The notes: generated by a model not told the origin, from the sequence alone. Shown: positions 23,200-35,549, counted from the first letter of the stretch. The stretch is 64,000 nucleotides of DNA from Rhizophagus irregularis (GCF_026210795.1 NC_089434.1:2170001-2234000); one strand, 5' to 3'. Numbers and translations are program-made.

Positions 23200-26100
23200 G
23201 TTATTAATAATTAAATAAATAAATCTGCATTTTATTTATGATATGGAAAACATGACCATAAATTCTTTTAAGGATATAATTTTATTAAAATAAATCAAAA
23301 CTCCTATATCAAGTGACTAAAAAAAATATTTATTTACAAAATATTCATTTTGTTTATCAAATCGGGGTACTATGTGAACAACACCATGTATAGACAGGAC
23401 CCCGGAAACTATATATAAAGGTTGGTCTAAAAAATTGAATTTTTTATATGAACTTTACCCAAACTCCTATTGGATAGATGGTCAAAAAAGGAAAAAAATC
23501 ATAACAAAATTGGTATCACCTTCCTTTTAAGTATATAATTTAGCCATTTTTAGTAATGATTTGCAAAATATTTTCTTATGACTTTACCCATTTTAACTGC
23601 AACCTATCTATAGAGTTTCCAGGGTCCTGTATAGACTCTATAGCTACAAAGTTATATAATTCTATCAATTTTAAGTGAGGACATCCATATAAATATGGGT
23701 TCCTTTTAGATTTAAAATCGTACCATTGAATTAATGCGAGATTTAGCGGTGGATCTGTTAATACTTCTGCTAACAATAAGGCCTATAAATAATAAATATT
23801 TATTAATACTTTTATAATAAATTATTACATAAATTGGAAAATACCTGTCCATAACAAAGTCCTTTGTTTAATATATAATCATTTGATTCTTCAGAATCCA
23901 TTGAAATAGCTATATCGCTAAACCATACTTTATTATGATACCTGTTTGTGGCACGTATTATGGTACCATTTTCCAGTGTTACTGATCCATATATGTTTAT
24001 TTGGGTTTCACCAATAATTGTAAAACCATCAAGTAAATCTAGATATGAATCCAGACAACCTATAAATCTAGCAAAACCGGTCTGCATTTTATTGTTTACG
24101 GAATCTTTTTTTCATTAAAAAATGTATTTGCATCTTGTAAAGAGAATTCAAAGAGTCTTGCAGAAAATTTACAAGTGCGAGGTGTTTTTGCGGTTTGCCA
24201 GATTCACTGAATATTGAGACATTCTAATAGATATTGCTTGACGTTTTATCTATTAATTTAATTTCCATCTTAAGTTATATAATAAATATATACAATAAAT
24301 AAATTTCCAAATACTTACAGTTCGTAAAAGCTGAGGTTCAACATTTTTTTTATTGCTAATTCGGTAGGGTATTTTAACAAAATATTTATGAAGACTTTCG
24401 TAAGTTTCTGTGGTATAGCCATTTATTGCGCCATAAGATCGTATTGAGTTAATAATGTGATAAACTCATGAATGCAATTTAGGCAACTTCAAATTGGAAG
24501 GAGAAACAAATTTAAAAGCCTTGACAAACATCCGGACCCATCTATGTATTGCATCCTAAAATTTAAATGTTAATTTAATTTATTTAATTTAGTAAATTTT
24601 TAATTTTACTAAAATTTTAATACATACATTAAATTTCTCTAAGTCACTTTCACTAAATTCTTCATATCTACTTAAAATATACATTTCATTCCAATATTCA
24701 TACAATTTTGCAAGATCATCATTATTTACAAAATTATCTACTTCGTTATTATTTTCATTATATAAATTATCAATAACAAATATCATGACTTTCATTAAAC
24801 TTCGATATTCATTAGCAGTTAATCTTGCAATTGACTGCAGTTCATTGGAAAAAATTTTAATGGCGGAAAAACGTGGAATTGCTGCTAAACAGCGATCTAC
24901 TTCTTCAACTAATTTATTACCATTAACATGTTGCAATTTTAAGATATTGTACGTGAAGATAATTTGATAACAAAATAAACCCAAATCTAAATAATGCATT
25001 CTGTCAGGAACAGTAGTCAAGTAAATATTTATATTTCTTGATAATATAAATATTTATAATTAATATATATATATGTTATTATAATTATTTCTACTTTTGC
25101 ATACTTATGGCAAATCCCAAAAAAAATTATATACAGATTCTATGCAAACAGATTTTTGTGTATCATTTTCAAAATATTTACGCATTTCATCATGAGTTCT
25201 TAGTATTACATCATTAACCGATAAGTCTATATTTGCAAGATTGTCCTTTTTAATTAAACAGGAGTGACATGGAAGGCTTGAATTGGAGGATTTATAAACT
25301 AAACAAAAACTTGTGGCTTCTGGCCAATCTGCAATAATAGTTGAAACTTTAGGATAAAACCAGGTATTTTCATTATTTATAAAAAAGTCTATACCATCTT
25401 TTAATAAAATAATCAGTTCTAGTAAATGACATAAAGATTTATGAAAGGTATCACGAACCAGATTTTTATTTGCAGCTTCTAAAATTGGTAAATATCCCAA
25501 AAGTTGCTTTGCATCCTGTTTATTACAACGTCATATTGGGATATTGCCTAATGTAATATATATTGGATGCAATTGACTTTTTCCTAATGTATCTGTGGTT
25601 GTTGCATTTGAATATAAAATAATTGATAATAATTTGGAACTAGTAGGTAAGGATTCTTGCGTAGTCTTCCACCATTTTCCAGTATTTTTGCTCACCGTAA
25701 ATACTTTCTCCATTATACTATAAAATAATATAAATAAATTAAAATAAATATTATTTAAATTATTGAATTAAATAATATTTGGCATTTACCTCAAAGTTTT
25801 CGTAAGATAGCGCAAAATTTTGCATTATGTCAGGAATAGCTAAAATATTTTTGATGCACTGTATTAAATTTTGATAATAATAAAAAAAATAATCTTTATC
25901 CTTATGTTTTGTTATGAGAACTTTACTAAATTCTAAATTAGAAAACTTCATGTTATTCATAAATGCTCGTCCCTGTTCAATATTTTTTGGTAATGGTGAT
26001 TCTGTAAGATTTGAATGTTTATTAAAAAATCATATTATTTCATTACCACCTTTATTGTTTATTTTGTATTTCGTTACTAATAACATTAGATCTTTATAAG

Positions 26101-26530
26101 CATCATTAGGAAATTTTGTGCAAGTTTTGGAATTAGGATTTTCAGATTCTTCAAAAATTTCAGTCTCTTCAGAAGAATCTAATATATTTTCAAAGTTATC
26201 TTCAAGACTCATCACTGATATTGCACTTCCAATACTATCAAAAGACATGTTTTGTGCATCATTATCATCATCCATCTAAAATTATAAGCTAAATGAGTTA
26301 GTATATCTGAGCTTTTTCTTAAAAGCTCCAAAAAGAATAATCTGGAATACATAATTACCTCAACTTTATCATTTTCATATTCACTACTTTGATTACTTCT
26401 TGTATCTATTTCACTGTTATATTTTTCACTATCGTCGTCATCATTATCTTCTACTTCTACATTTTTTAAGCATTTCTGGGCGTGTTGAGTATATGCAAAG
26501 CGTTAACTGAATATTCGCATACAAAGGAGG
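23200..26530 (-). pseudogene. Plavaka-type transposase, degraded and interrupted
   Basis: Reading right to left: a zinc-finger-like N-terminus with acidic tail (26530-26362), then 26275-25760 with an in-frame TGA at 26030-26032. Next are 'SNATTTDTLGKSQLHPIYIT' (25531-25713), 'LPCHSCL' with the preceding core (25105-25500), and 'PDRMHYLDLGLFCYQI' plus 'LTANEYRSLMKVMIF' (24589-25020). The C-terminal domain includes 'LENGTIIRATNRYHNKVWFS' (23812-24087) and ends in 'VHIVPRFD'. These motifs are characteristic of the fungal Plavaka family. GT..AG introns are visible (for example a donor near 24312). Frameshifts occur near 24100-24200. A 233-bp MITE splits the end of the gene and a 268-bp MITE splits its 5' part, so it cannot make an intact protein. 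Confidence 0.8.
23396..23628. mobile_element. AGGACC-family MITE in the transposase 3' end, 8-bp TSD
   Basis: The left end is AGGACCCCGGAAACTAT and the right end, reversed, AGGACCCTGGAAACTCTAT. GTATAGAC is duplicated at 23388-23395 and 23629-23636. The host ORF (…'NFVAIESI') resumes on the far side of the element, confirming insertion into coding sequence. 233 bp. Confidence 0.9.
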
Positions 26531-26540
26531 CATTTGAAAC

Positions 26541-26808
26541 AGGACCGGGAAAACTACTAATAAAGGTCACCGGTTTTCTTGGTTCGAACCCATATTTAAT
26601 TTTCAAAAAGGTCACCGTAAAAATAATTAATAAAAGTCACGTGTTGGTTCGCAAGAATAAGAAAATTTGAGTGAAGATCTTTCCTTTTTCTGTTTTTAGA
26701 GCGAAAACATGTGAATAAATAGCCAATTGACCAATCATAAGATGGTTCGCATTTATATGATTTTCTGATTTTTTTCCAGTGACCTTTATATATAGTTTTC
26801 CCGGTCCT
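26541..26808. mobile_element. AGGACC-family MITE in the transposase 5' part, 8-bp TSD
   Basis: The 30-bp ends match at 27 positions (AGGACCGGGAAAACTA...AAAGGTCAC). TTTGAAAC is duplicated at 26533-26540 and 26809-26816. 268 bp. It lies inside the zinc-finger-like 5' region of the Plavaka transposase. Confidence 0.9.
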
Positions 26809-26921
26809 TTTGAAACTCATGTTACTAATTAATGCGTCAAATTTGATGAAAGCATCAATTCACTATTCAATTTATATGAGATTTCGTATGCTAACAAAAT
26901 TTTGAGTAGGCATTAACAAAT

Positions 26922-27240
26922 GGCTGTAAGAATCCAGGTGGCTAATACGGCTTATTCAATTGGCTAATCATCCACAAATTTACGCATTAACGGGCTGTAA
27001 GAATCCAGGTGTCTAATACGGCTTATTCAATCGGCTAATCATCCACAAATTTACGCATTACACTATTTCGAGAATGTTATAATTTTATCTTATTTTGAGC
27101 TATACTGAATATTTCTGAGTTCTTTAAAATTTGCTAAGTGCCTCGTATATTATGAAATCAGCTGTAATGGGCTGTAAGAATCCAGGTGGCTAATACGGCT
27201 TATTCAATTGGCTAATCATCTGAATTTCATCACTAATTTG
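26922..27240. repeat. 71-bp direct repeats between divergent transposon genes
   Basis: The word GGCTGTAAGAATCCAGGTG starts at 26922, 26993 and 27170. The first two units are adjacent (71 bp apart, nearly identical over their length); the third is 177 bp further on. Each unit includes TAATACGGCTTATTCAAT. They lie between the Plavaka transposase start and the accessory gene, hence in the probable shared promoter. Confidence 0.85.
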
Positions 27241-27822
27241 GACTGATAACCAGCACAAATTTATGCGATAATCAGTTATAAGCGCTATCAATCTGATCAG
27301 CCAATTGGCTTTAACAGTTTACTGGCTGCAACTTTTTTTTTGCCATGCATAAAAGCTCCAATATGTGTAACATGTTATTTTTTTATAAATGGGTATTGAT
27401 TAATACTTCGATTGTACTATATGCTTTTACGAAAGTTTTTTTAAAAATTCTCTTATGAAAGTGTTACAATTTTTTTTTCGTAATATCATGATGCAAAATT
27501 TTTGCATTAGTTCATTCATTTTTCGTAATATTTCGCATTAGTTCATCCATTTTTTGCAATATTTCACAAGTTTTTTTTCTTTTTTAGTATAGAATAGCAA
27601 AAATGACGTTATGACAGTTTTCCTCCTTTTTCTGAACCTCTGGTTTATGTATTCCCCCTTTTTCGTATTTTTAGTTCCTCATTTTCAAATTTCTGGTCCA
27701 TGTCTTTCCCCTTTTTCTCATATATTCTCCTTTCGTATTTCTAGTTCCTCTTCAAATTTCTAGTAATATCTCTTTCTTCTTTTCGAGTTTAGTTTATATC
27801 TCTTCCTTCACATATTATCCCG

Positions 27823-29222
27823 ATGGCTACAAAACGTGGCGAAAAATGAAATATTGATGATAATGAAAGAATCTCAAGACGTAATACTGAGAAGAGTAGT
27901 GAAACTGAAAAACGAATAAGATTATCAGACGATAACATTGAAGGTATGTATGACATGATATGTATCATATTCTTTATAAGAAATTATATAAAATATAGTT
28001 AAATTATATTTTATTATTAAAGTTAATAAAAAACAATAGAAAAACTATTAAGAACCAATTCGCAGATAATTTCTAAGCTTGAAGTTCTTATACCAGACAA
28101 AAAAATCTTGAAACCCGTCTCTCGGACATAGAAAAAAAGCTCAATGATAATAACAAAAATAATAATAATACAATAGATCTGGAGTATGTAAAGGTAATAA
28201 AGATAAATATTATTTAATGTAAACCTGAAATGCTAACCTCGTTTGATTAGGAGCTCATTAAAAAGGTGTCGAAAATTTTATTTGAAAATTTTGTTTATCC
28301 TTCACAAGACGAGTACAAACTTGCTATCGAAAAATATTTAAAAGATGAAAATCCGGAATTTATACGCCAGTTCAAAAAAAATCAATGGATTATTTTGTTC
28401 GAAAAAAATTGTCCCGACTGTAAGTTAAAGCAATTATGAATTTTATTAAATTTCATATTAACATTTTTTTTTAATAGTTAGTACAACAACATAGAAGCAT
28501 ACGAGGGGCGTTCACGTCTAGAGTCAAAGACGTTATGTATTCTGTTTTCGAAGTGACTGGGCATAAATTACCGTCTATTAACACTCAGGCTAGTCCGTCA
28601 AAGATTCAGAAATGGAAGAGTAAGGCAGAGGTGAAAAGATGTTACAACAACCTATTTAAAAAGGTTAAAGATGGACAACTTATGACATATATGTCGCTGA
28701 TAATTGATAAGTTGCGAAAAGAAAATAAAAATCCCTCAAAAACACAAATAGCGTATGCGATTAGTATATGTGAAACGTATTTAAATCCTAATAATCAAAA
28801 CATTTAAATGAGCGAAAGTATAATGAAGTTGAAGATAATCAACAACTTAGTAAGTTTTTAATTTACAATTTGCAAAATGTGAATCATTTGAATTACAGTT
28901 TATTTATTTATTTATTGATTTTTAGCAAAGGTTGAAAAATAGGGATAAATTTACACATTCAGACAACGATTCTCATGATGGTAATGATGTAAATGATGGT
29001 GGTGATAGAGCAGCTGACGATAGAGCAGGTGCGGCTGACGATAATGCGACTAATGATGATAGGCTTAATGATGGTGCGGTTAACGATGGTGTGGCCAACA
29101 ATGGTACGGCCAACAATGGCATAGCTGACGATGATATACTTTCTATTGACTTTTATAACACAGAGGAGGAAGGTCAGTATGTAAATAGTTTATTAGAGAA
29201 TTATGGGTTGCATAGGAAATAA
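27823..29222 (+). pseudogene. Accessory gene of the Plavaka-type transposon
   Basis: Family not recognised. The start ATG is at 27823 and the ninth codon is TGA, so this copy is dead or needs a later start. The first exon ends at GT 27944. Further exons contain 'LETRLSDIEKKLND' (coiled coil), 'KKVSKILFENFVYPSQDEYK' (28251-28420) and 'RSIRGAFTSRVKDVMYSVFE' (28490-28806), a basic helical region. A frameshift near 28790 lies before 'NERKYNEVEDNQQLS'. The last exon (28926-29222) is Asn/Asp/Gly-rich and ends NYGLHRK. It is transcribed away from the transposase. Plausible roles are DNA binding or regulation of transposition, as for second proteins of CACTA elements, but that is analogy only. Confidence 0.6.
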
Positions 29223-29382
29223 ATATTATTTTTTATATATATCACACGTAATAGCATTTTTTTTACCATAATAATATTGTTTTAATAAATAAAATGGTTA
29301 TTAATTCTTAACAACACAGGTGTGACATAATAAATCGTGGCTGAAATTTGCGTTTAATTTGTGTTTAATTTGTGTTAATAAT

Positions 29383-32300
29383 TAGAGGTTGGAACCAGAT
29401 ATTGATATCAGATTTATAATCGGATTTAATCGTTTCAGATTTATAACCGGGTTGGAAATTTATTAAAAATGATAAACCAGTTTTAATATAACCGATTTAT
29501 CCGGTTTATTATAATAGATTTGTACTATGTAGTACAGATCTCATTTAAATAACTAAATATCGATAATCTTCTCATCAGTTCTTCTCTAATCATTTCTCTT
29601 AAAAAAAAAACTAAATAACCAATGTGACAATGTCAGCTTCCATGTTTTATCCTTCAGATGCAGACTCTGACGAAGATTCTCACACCACACACTCCACACA
29701 ATCATCTAAAACACGAAAAAAGTGAAAAGCTAACATTGTATCTGATCGTAGTAACAAAAGTCACACCTCTTTTTTTTTTCATATAGATGAAAATGATTCT
29801 GACCTTGTGTATTGTAAAATATGTGAATACGACCTTTCTGGATCTTATAGGAAGCCCTATGCATATACTCGTAAAGGTGGAAACACATCAAGTATGATAG
29901 CCCACTTACGAGACAAACATGGCATAACCAAGGATAATTTTACCAATTATTTAGATGAATATAGAGAGGTATGATGACTATGATCGAAATTTTTATTTTA
30001 TTTTGTATTTTATAACGTAACTATTAACTAATTCACTTAATTGATTTACTTATTAGCCAAAATGGGATCAAAGTCATCAAACACAAGTTACCGATTATTA
30101 TAGCTCATCAAAACCATGTCCAGCCAAAAGACAAGAGTTATCAGCAAGAAAATTAATTCAATTTATTATTCATTTTGTTTTGCCTCTTTACATTTTACAA
30201 AACTGATTTTTTCGTGAATTTATTTACGCATGCGAGCCAGGATTTCGTATCCCATGTGATAAAACCGCCAAGGGACTAATCCACGAAGCATATGAATGGA
30301 GCTACAATCAGCTTAGCGCCTTACTTCGTAGTAGTGTAATGAATATCCATCTTACTACTGATCTATGGACAGCAAAATCTCGTTATGGCTACTTAGGCGT
30401 TACGGCAACTTGGCTGACCTCCGATTTTGAGTTTCGAGAAGCCCTTCTTTCTTGTGATCATCTTCCATACCCACATACAGGAGAGGTGATTAGCGAAGAG
30501 TTATTTAGAATAATTGGTGTTTGGCGACTTAAGACAATGGTTTTTACTATTGCCACGGACAATGGAGCTAATATGGTCAAGTGAATACGATTGTTAAATA
30601 CAAATCATATTAGCAGTGTAGAACGTCAACCTTGTGCCGTGCACACGTTACAATTATCAGTTCAAGAAGGATTGAAGCAATGTAAAGCCATACATCGTCG
30701 TGTTAAAAGTTTGCAGGCTTTTTTCCGACTTCCTAAGCAAGCTCAACGTTTACACAAAGCGCAAAAAGCGCAAAATGAATCCAATCAAGCTGAAGGAGAT
30801 GTCCAAAGTCCTCTTGACCTTTTAACGGATGTAAAAACGAGGTGGAACTCCACCTATCTAGCTTGGAAACGTCTCTTGGAATTACATAATTTAATAAGAT
30901 TCGTTTCAACTTCATTACTTTCCAAATCGGATCGTGCCTCCCAAAAAGAAGGCGAAAAATTAGAACGTCTGTGCTTATCGGTTGGAGAAAAGGAGTAATG
31001 TTTTTTTTTATTATTTAATTAGTTCTATTGGTTTAAAGTTTAAACAAGAAAAAACATATATATATTTTCATTTATTAATCAATTATCATTTTTATTTATT
31101 TACATTGTAGATTTTTGCAAGAAGTTGTAAAGTTGTTAGAACCAATCGAAATCGTAACTAGGCATTTGTGTGGTGCCAACTATCCAATACTTAATCTCGT
31201 TCACCCATACATGGAATCACTTAAAAAAAAATTTGCTCCAAGATCAGACAAAAATGAAACAGTTGACACCTATCTGAATCTCGTCTATGGTGAAGGATAT
31301 GAAGAAAATGATGATGACGAAATAACCGATGATGATATACCTGATGCTGGCACCCGTCAACAATGGCAATATGCGCACCGCTAATTTCATCAAAGGATGA
31401 GTGCTCGTGGTCGAGGAAGGGGACGAACTCAACAGAGATCTAGCAGGAAACGAACACGGACTGAAAGTGTTGCGGAAGATACAAATAAGGTGGAAGATTT
31501 ACCACCGGTTAATACAACAAATTTGCTTGAAAAAGTCTGAGTTGCAATATACTTGTCATTAGATGAATTATGGGCTATTCCAACAGATACTGCTTTGATT
31601 GCTACATTTCTTGATCCCTGATTTAAACATTTCAAGTGGTCAACTAATAGTGAACGAGATAGGGCGAATCAATTGGTAAAAAAGTTATACGATGAGCTGA
31701 AAATAAACCTTCGTGTTCCAGATGACATTGAACATAGGAGTCTTGAGGAGAACAATGATGATAATGATAATCTGTTTAGCGATTTAGAAGGAAATTTCAC
31801 ACAAACAAACACAGAAGAGAAAGATGAAGTGTCACGTTATGTAAAGTTACAGGATATTAGGGTCAAGGATGACCCTTTAATGTGGAGGTTAAATCATAGG
31901 GATAGTTTTTTTACCTTAGCGCAACTTGCAAGGAAATATCTTTCAATTCCAGCGACTTCAGTGCCTAGCAAACGATTGTTTTCGGATGCCGGTAACCATA
32001 TTTCGGCAAAAAGAACACGCTTAGCACCTGATTTAGTGAACAAAGTTTTATTTTTAAAACGTAATAACACCCATTTTGAGATGTTTCCACCACAAGAAGG
32101 TTAAAAAAGGAAATCTTTTTATGAAATTTTTAATAATTTTGCTTACATTTAATATTCAAAATTCGAATAATTCAATAATTTCAATTAATAATAATATTAA
32201 CAATTTAACATTTTTAGTAGATAGTAGTAAATACTAAATAGTAATAATAAATAATAGTAAATAATAGCGTTAATAATAAGTATTAAGTAATGTAATAAGT

Positions 32301-32577
32301 ATTAATACTAGGAATAACAATTAAATAATAGCTTTAAAAAAGAGAGTTTTATTTGTTTAATTAACAATGCAAGTGAATAAAAAAAAAATTATTATTCGTT
32401 AATCGTCTTCGCTTATTAATTATTATTATTAAAACCGGTTAAATCGATTTAACCGGTTTAATTAAACCGGTTTATCGGTTTTAACTGGTTTTAATATATA
32501 ATCGGTTTATAACCGATTTCAATTTTCACGATATCAATAAAACCGGTTTGTAAAAATAAAGCCGGTTCCAACCTCTA
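29383..32577 (+). mobile_element. hAT transposon copy 1 (3195 bp), 8-bp TSD
   Basis: Ends TAGAGGTTGGAACC...GGTTCCAACCTCTA, with TTAATAAT duplicated at 29375-29382 and 32578-32585, the standard hAT signature. It is inserted in the right terminal repeat of the Plavaka element. Subterminal regions are packed with AACCGGTT-type palindromic words, likely transposase-binding sites. It encodes a hAT transposase on the plus strand. An almost equal-length copy lies inverted at 37949-41142. Confidence 0.93.
29630..32104 (+). pseudogene. hAT transposase copy 1, six in-frame stops
   Basis: Start ATG 29630. Exon 1 holds a BED-type zinc finger ('YCKICEYD' ... 'AHLRDKHG') and ends at GTATG near 29969. Exon 2 (from about 30058) has 'NIHLTTDLWTAK', the DDE region 'TIATDNGANMV' and 'RQPCAVHTLQLSV', then 'DVKTRWNSTYLAWKRLLEL'. 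After an intron at 30993-31109, exon 3 starts FLQEVVKLLEP. It ends with the hATC dimerisation domain: 'LARKYLSIPATSVPSKRLFS' and 'KRTRLAPDLVNKVLFLKRN'. Nonsense codons are at 29723, 30204, 30582, 31382, 31538 and 31619. Five of these are sense codons (four CGA, one CAA) in copy 2. The frame is otherwise open. Confidence 0.88.
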
Positions 32578-32829
32578 TTAATAATTCTGGTAAAATTTTG
32601 TTAATTTTGGCCAAATTTCGTTAAATTTATTAAATTTGTGTTGAATTTGTATTGATAATTTTTAATTTATCACGAGGGGATGATATTTAGTAATTGTGCA
32701 TATACAATTTCTGTACGATGTACATGATTTTTTAAAATGCGGATTTCCGTAATTTTACGATATCGTATTTTCTGGCCAATCAAAATTAGGCTGATCCTTG
32801 CATGTGATTTAATCATTTAATCATGCACG

Positions 32830-33340
32830 CGTTTTTTGTCTTATTTATTTTTGTCTCTTATTTCTTTATTCTTTTGTTCAATATTTTTAATTTTTTTGTC
32901 TCTTCTTTCTATTATTTCTTTAATTATATACAATATATTTACATATATTTCATAATTTATTGCTTTGCAGGTGTAGAAATATTTGCTTATTAATACTAAT
33001 TATTTTCATTTTTTTTACCTCTTTGTTACTTTGTATCGTAATACTAACAATAATATCTATATTTCCTTTATTCCTTTTTACTTGTACTTTAATACTAACG
33101 ATACTAACAATACTAACAACATGTTTATTTTTTCTTTTCTTTTTATTTCTTTATTCTTTTGTTCAATTACTTTGCAGGTATAGAAATATTTATTTATTAA
33201 TACTAATTATTTTAATATTAATGTGTTTTTTTTTACCTCTTTGTTACTTTATGTCGTAATACTAACAATACTATCTACGTTTCCTTTCCTTTTTACTTGT
33301 ACTTTAATACTAATGATATCCATGTTTCTTTTACTCCTTT
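32830..33340. repeat. 207-bp tandem duplication, pyrimidine-rich
   Basis: TTTGCAGG(T)(A/G)TAGAAATATTT occurs at 32964 and 33171, and the following ~150 bp (ending CCTTTTTACTTGTACTTTAA) is repeated with small changes. The strand is T/C-rich with many AATACTAAC words up to 33430. No ORF of interest. Confidence 0.7.
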
Positions 33341-33589
33341 TACTGTTTCTTTAACTCTTTTTACCTTAATACTAACAATAATAACAATATTTCTTTTATC
33401 TTTATATCTAATACTAACGTTACTATAGCTGGTTCTCTTCTTTTTATGTCTAATAATATTGTTACTCTTTACTCTTTCTTTTTTTTACTTTTATGTATTC
33501 TGTATATATTAATAAATACTTGTAATTTTTTATGGTTTAATAAAATTATATCTAATAAAACATATATTATATAAACTTATAGTACAGAA

Positions 33590-34035
33590 AATGAAGTATT
33601 ATTTATCGAAATATTTTGAAATATTACGAAATATTAAGTTGTGTAAAATCACAGAATATTACGAATCGTCAAGTTATGGAGCATTACACATTATAGAATT
33701 TTGAAATATTTTAAAAAGTTGCGAAGTATTACGCAGTAAAATTATGGAATATTACGAATCGTAAAATTACGAAGCTTTGCATATAGTAATATTTCGAAAT
33801 ATTTTAAAAAGTTACAAAATATTACACTTACGCAAACTTGCGGCGGGTCTGAAAACTTATGAAATATTATGTAAAATTACGAAATATTGCAAACCACAAA
33901 ATTACAGAATATTACAAATCGTAAAATTACGAAGCTTTGCATATCGTAATATTTTGAAATATTTTAAAAAGTTACAAAATATTACGCTTACGCAAACTTG
34001 CGGCGGGTCTGGAAGCTTACGAAATATTATGATGT
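33590..34035. repeat. 160-bp direct repeats of ATTACGAAATATT type
   Basis: GAAGCTTTGCATAT starts at 33771 and 33931, followed both times by the same ~80 bp ending ACGCAAACTTGCGGCGGGTC. The flanks are degenerate GAAATATTACG words. No gene supported. Confidence 0.75.
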
Positions 34036-34047
34036 GTAAACTTGCAC

Positions 34048-34336
34048 TAGTGTTTGGAATCGAATATATTCGAATATACTCGAGTATTCATTTAAATTTA
34101 TAAAGTGTATTCGAATAATATTCGAATAAGTTAAATTTCCTTTTATAGTAATGATTTACATAATTTTTAGCCTGAATTATGATTTTAACTCAGTTAAATT
34201 TAAGGATTTAATGCCCAATTGGAATTTTAACTATACTATATCTGGCTAAATGAATACTCGAATAACCACTATGCTTATTCGAATACTTGAATATACTCGA
34301 GTTATTCGAATAACTGTTACATGATTCCAAACACTA
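34048..34336. mobile_element. hAT-like MITE, 8-bp TSD
   Basis: Ends TAGTGTTTGGAATC...GATTCCAAACACTA (14-bp perfect). ACTTGCAC is duplicated at 34040-34047 and 34337-34344. The terminus matches the autonomous hAT terminus TAGAGGTTGGAACC at 11 of 14 positions. Interior rich in TATTCGAATA and ACTCGAG palindromes. Confidence 0.9.
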
Positions 34337-34794
34337 ACTTGCACAACTTTTCGCACTATATAATTTCCTGATGACTATTTTAAAAATTTTACAAAATAAT
34401 TGTACAATTGTTTTGAAAGCCATTGTATCTAGATCTATAAAAATATTTCAAAAAATTGGCCATTTTTAGTAAAGTACTATAATTCCTGTTTCAGACCCAA
34501 TATGGTCTTTATCTTTTGAATTTGTGAAATAAGATATGTAGTCATTTGTGATGTTTTTATATACGAATTTAGCTTCTGAATTTTTTAATGACGTTTCAGA
34601 AATGCCTAATATGTTAATTTGCTTTTCCTCTAAAAAATCCAATATAAACTGACGCTTTTTTATTGTTAAGCCCTGTACGTTAAAGGTGGCTATATTAAGA
34701 TAAGGTTGTAATTGGGAGCTTTTTGTTTTGTTATTTTCGAACAAATCATTTTTTTGTTTGTTAGTATAAATGTTAATTTCTGGGAAGGCAGGAT

Positions 34795-35038
34795 TAAGGT
34801 TACTTGTCTAAACCTCTTCAAAATCCTACGATTAGTTTCGTCAAAATTTTACTATAGATTTATTATAGTTTCGGCAGAGTTTCGGCAGTTTCGGCATTTA
34901 TAATAAGTTTCGGCAGTTTCGCCTTTCTCCAAAGTTTCGCCAGTTTTTTAATATAACATTAATATAGTTTTGGCAGAATTTCGCTTTTCGGCGAAACGCC
35001 ATCTTGCCTAAACCCCTAGGTTTTGGCAAGCAACCTTA
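34795..35038. mobile_element. TAAGGTTGC-family MITE, second copy, 8-bp TSD
   Basis: Ends TAAGGTTACTTGTC and GGCAAGCAACCTTA (inverted, few mismatches). GGCAGGAT is duplicated at 34787-34794 and 35039-35046. Interior TTTCGGCAGTTTCGGCA repeats as in the copy at 21795. Confidence 0.88.
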
Positions 35039-35549
35039 GGCAGGATAAAATTTTTTTTTTTTCTTTTTTTGAGGTATTTTTTGTTGTACTATCATTAAAA
35101 ATATGTAAAAATAAGAAAAAGATTAATCTTCCATTGTTACGTTATCTCCATCTTCTAATCCTGCCGTATTAGAAGACAATGTCATTTTTGTTAAAAGAAA
35201 GTCAAGCTTTTTCGCGATTTGAGTCAATAAAGTCATATTTTATTCAATTTTTTCATCAGATCTGGATAATTTAGCTTTGAATTCGTTCATTCCTGAGTCA
35301 GATGAGGATCCAGAATCTTTGATATGAACTCTTTTATTGTTATTGTTGAGTGAAGTACTAGCCTTTTCTTTCAATTTTTGGTTATTATTTTTTAAGATTG
35401 ATTTATGTTGTTGTTGTTTTGTCGGACTGGGTCGATTGAATTTAATTGACAATGACCATTATTACCCATATATGGGTTATCGTGAATAATATTTTTTCAT
35501 TCCATTCTCTACGATTGTTATTAGGATAAGGTTGTCGTCTCCTTCTATT

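Larger units (their letters stand above)
21120..32735. mobile_element. Plavaka-type DNA transposon with nested insertions
   Basis: Long terminal inverted homology: the segment around 21130-21150 plus 23005-23190 matches, inverted, 29318-29382 plus 32578-32735. Shared words are TGTACATC, CAATTACTAAATATCATC and several AACACAAATT direct repeats. The termini are each split by a younger insertion (21151-23004 and 29383-32577). Inside are a minus-strand transposase (23200-26530) and a plus-strand accessory gene (27823-29222). Without insertions the element is roughly 6 kb. The outermost ends and the target duplication could not be fixed. Confidence 0.7.

Noticed and set aside
28932-29222. Stand-alone Asn/Asp/Gly-rich protein
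   Set aside because: It follows a TTTAG acceptor and continues the accessory gene from 27823, so it is the last exon.
32960-33259. Hydrophobic plus-strand frame of 99 codons
   Set aside because: Product of a T-rich tandem duplication; no conserved features.
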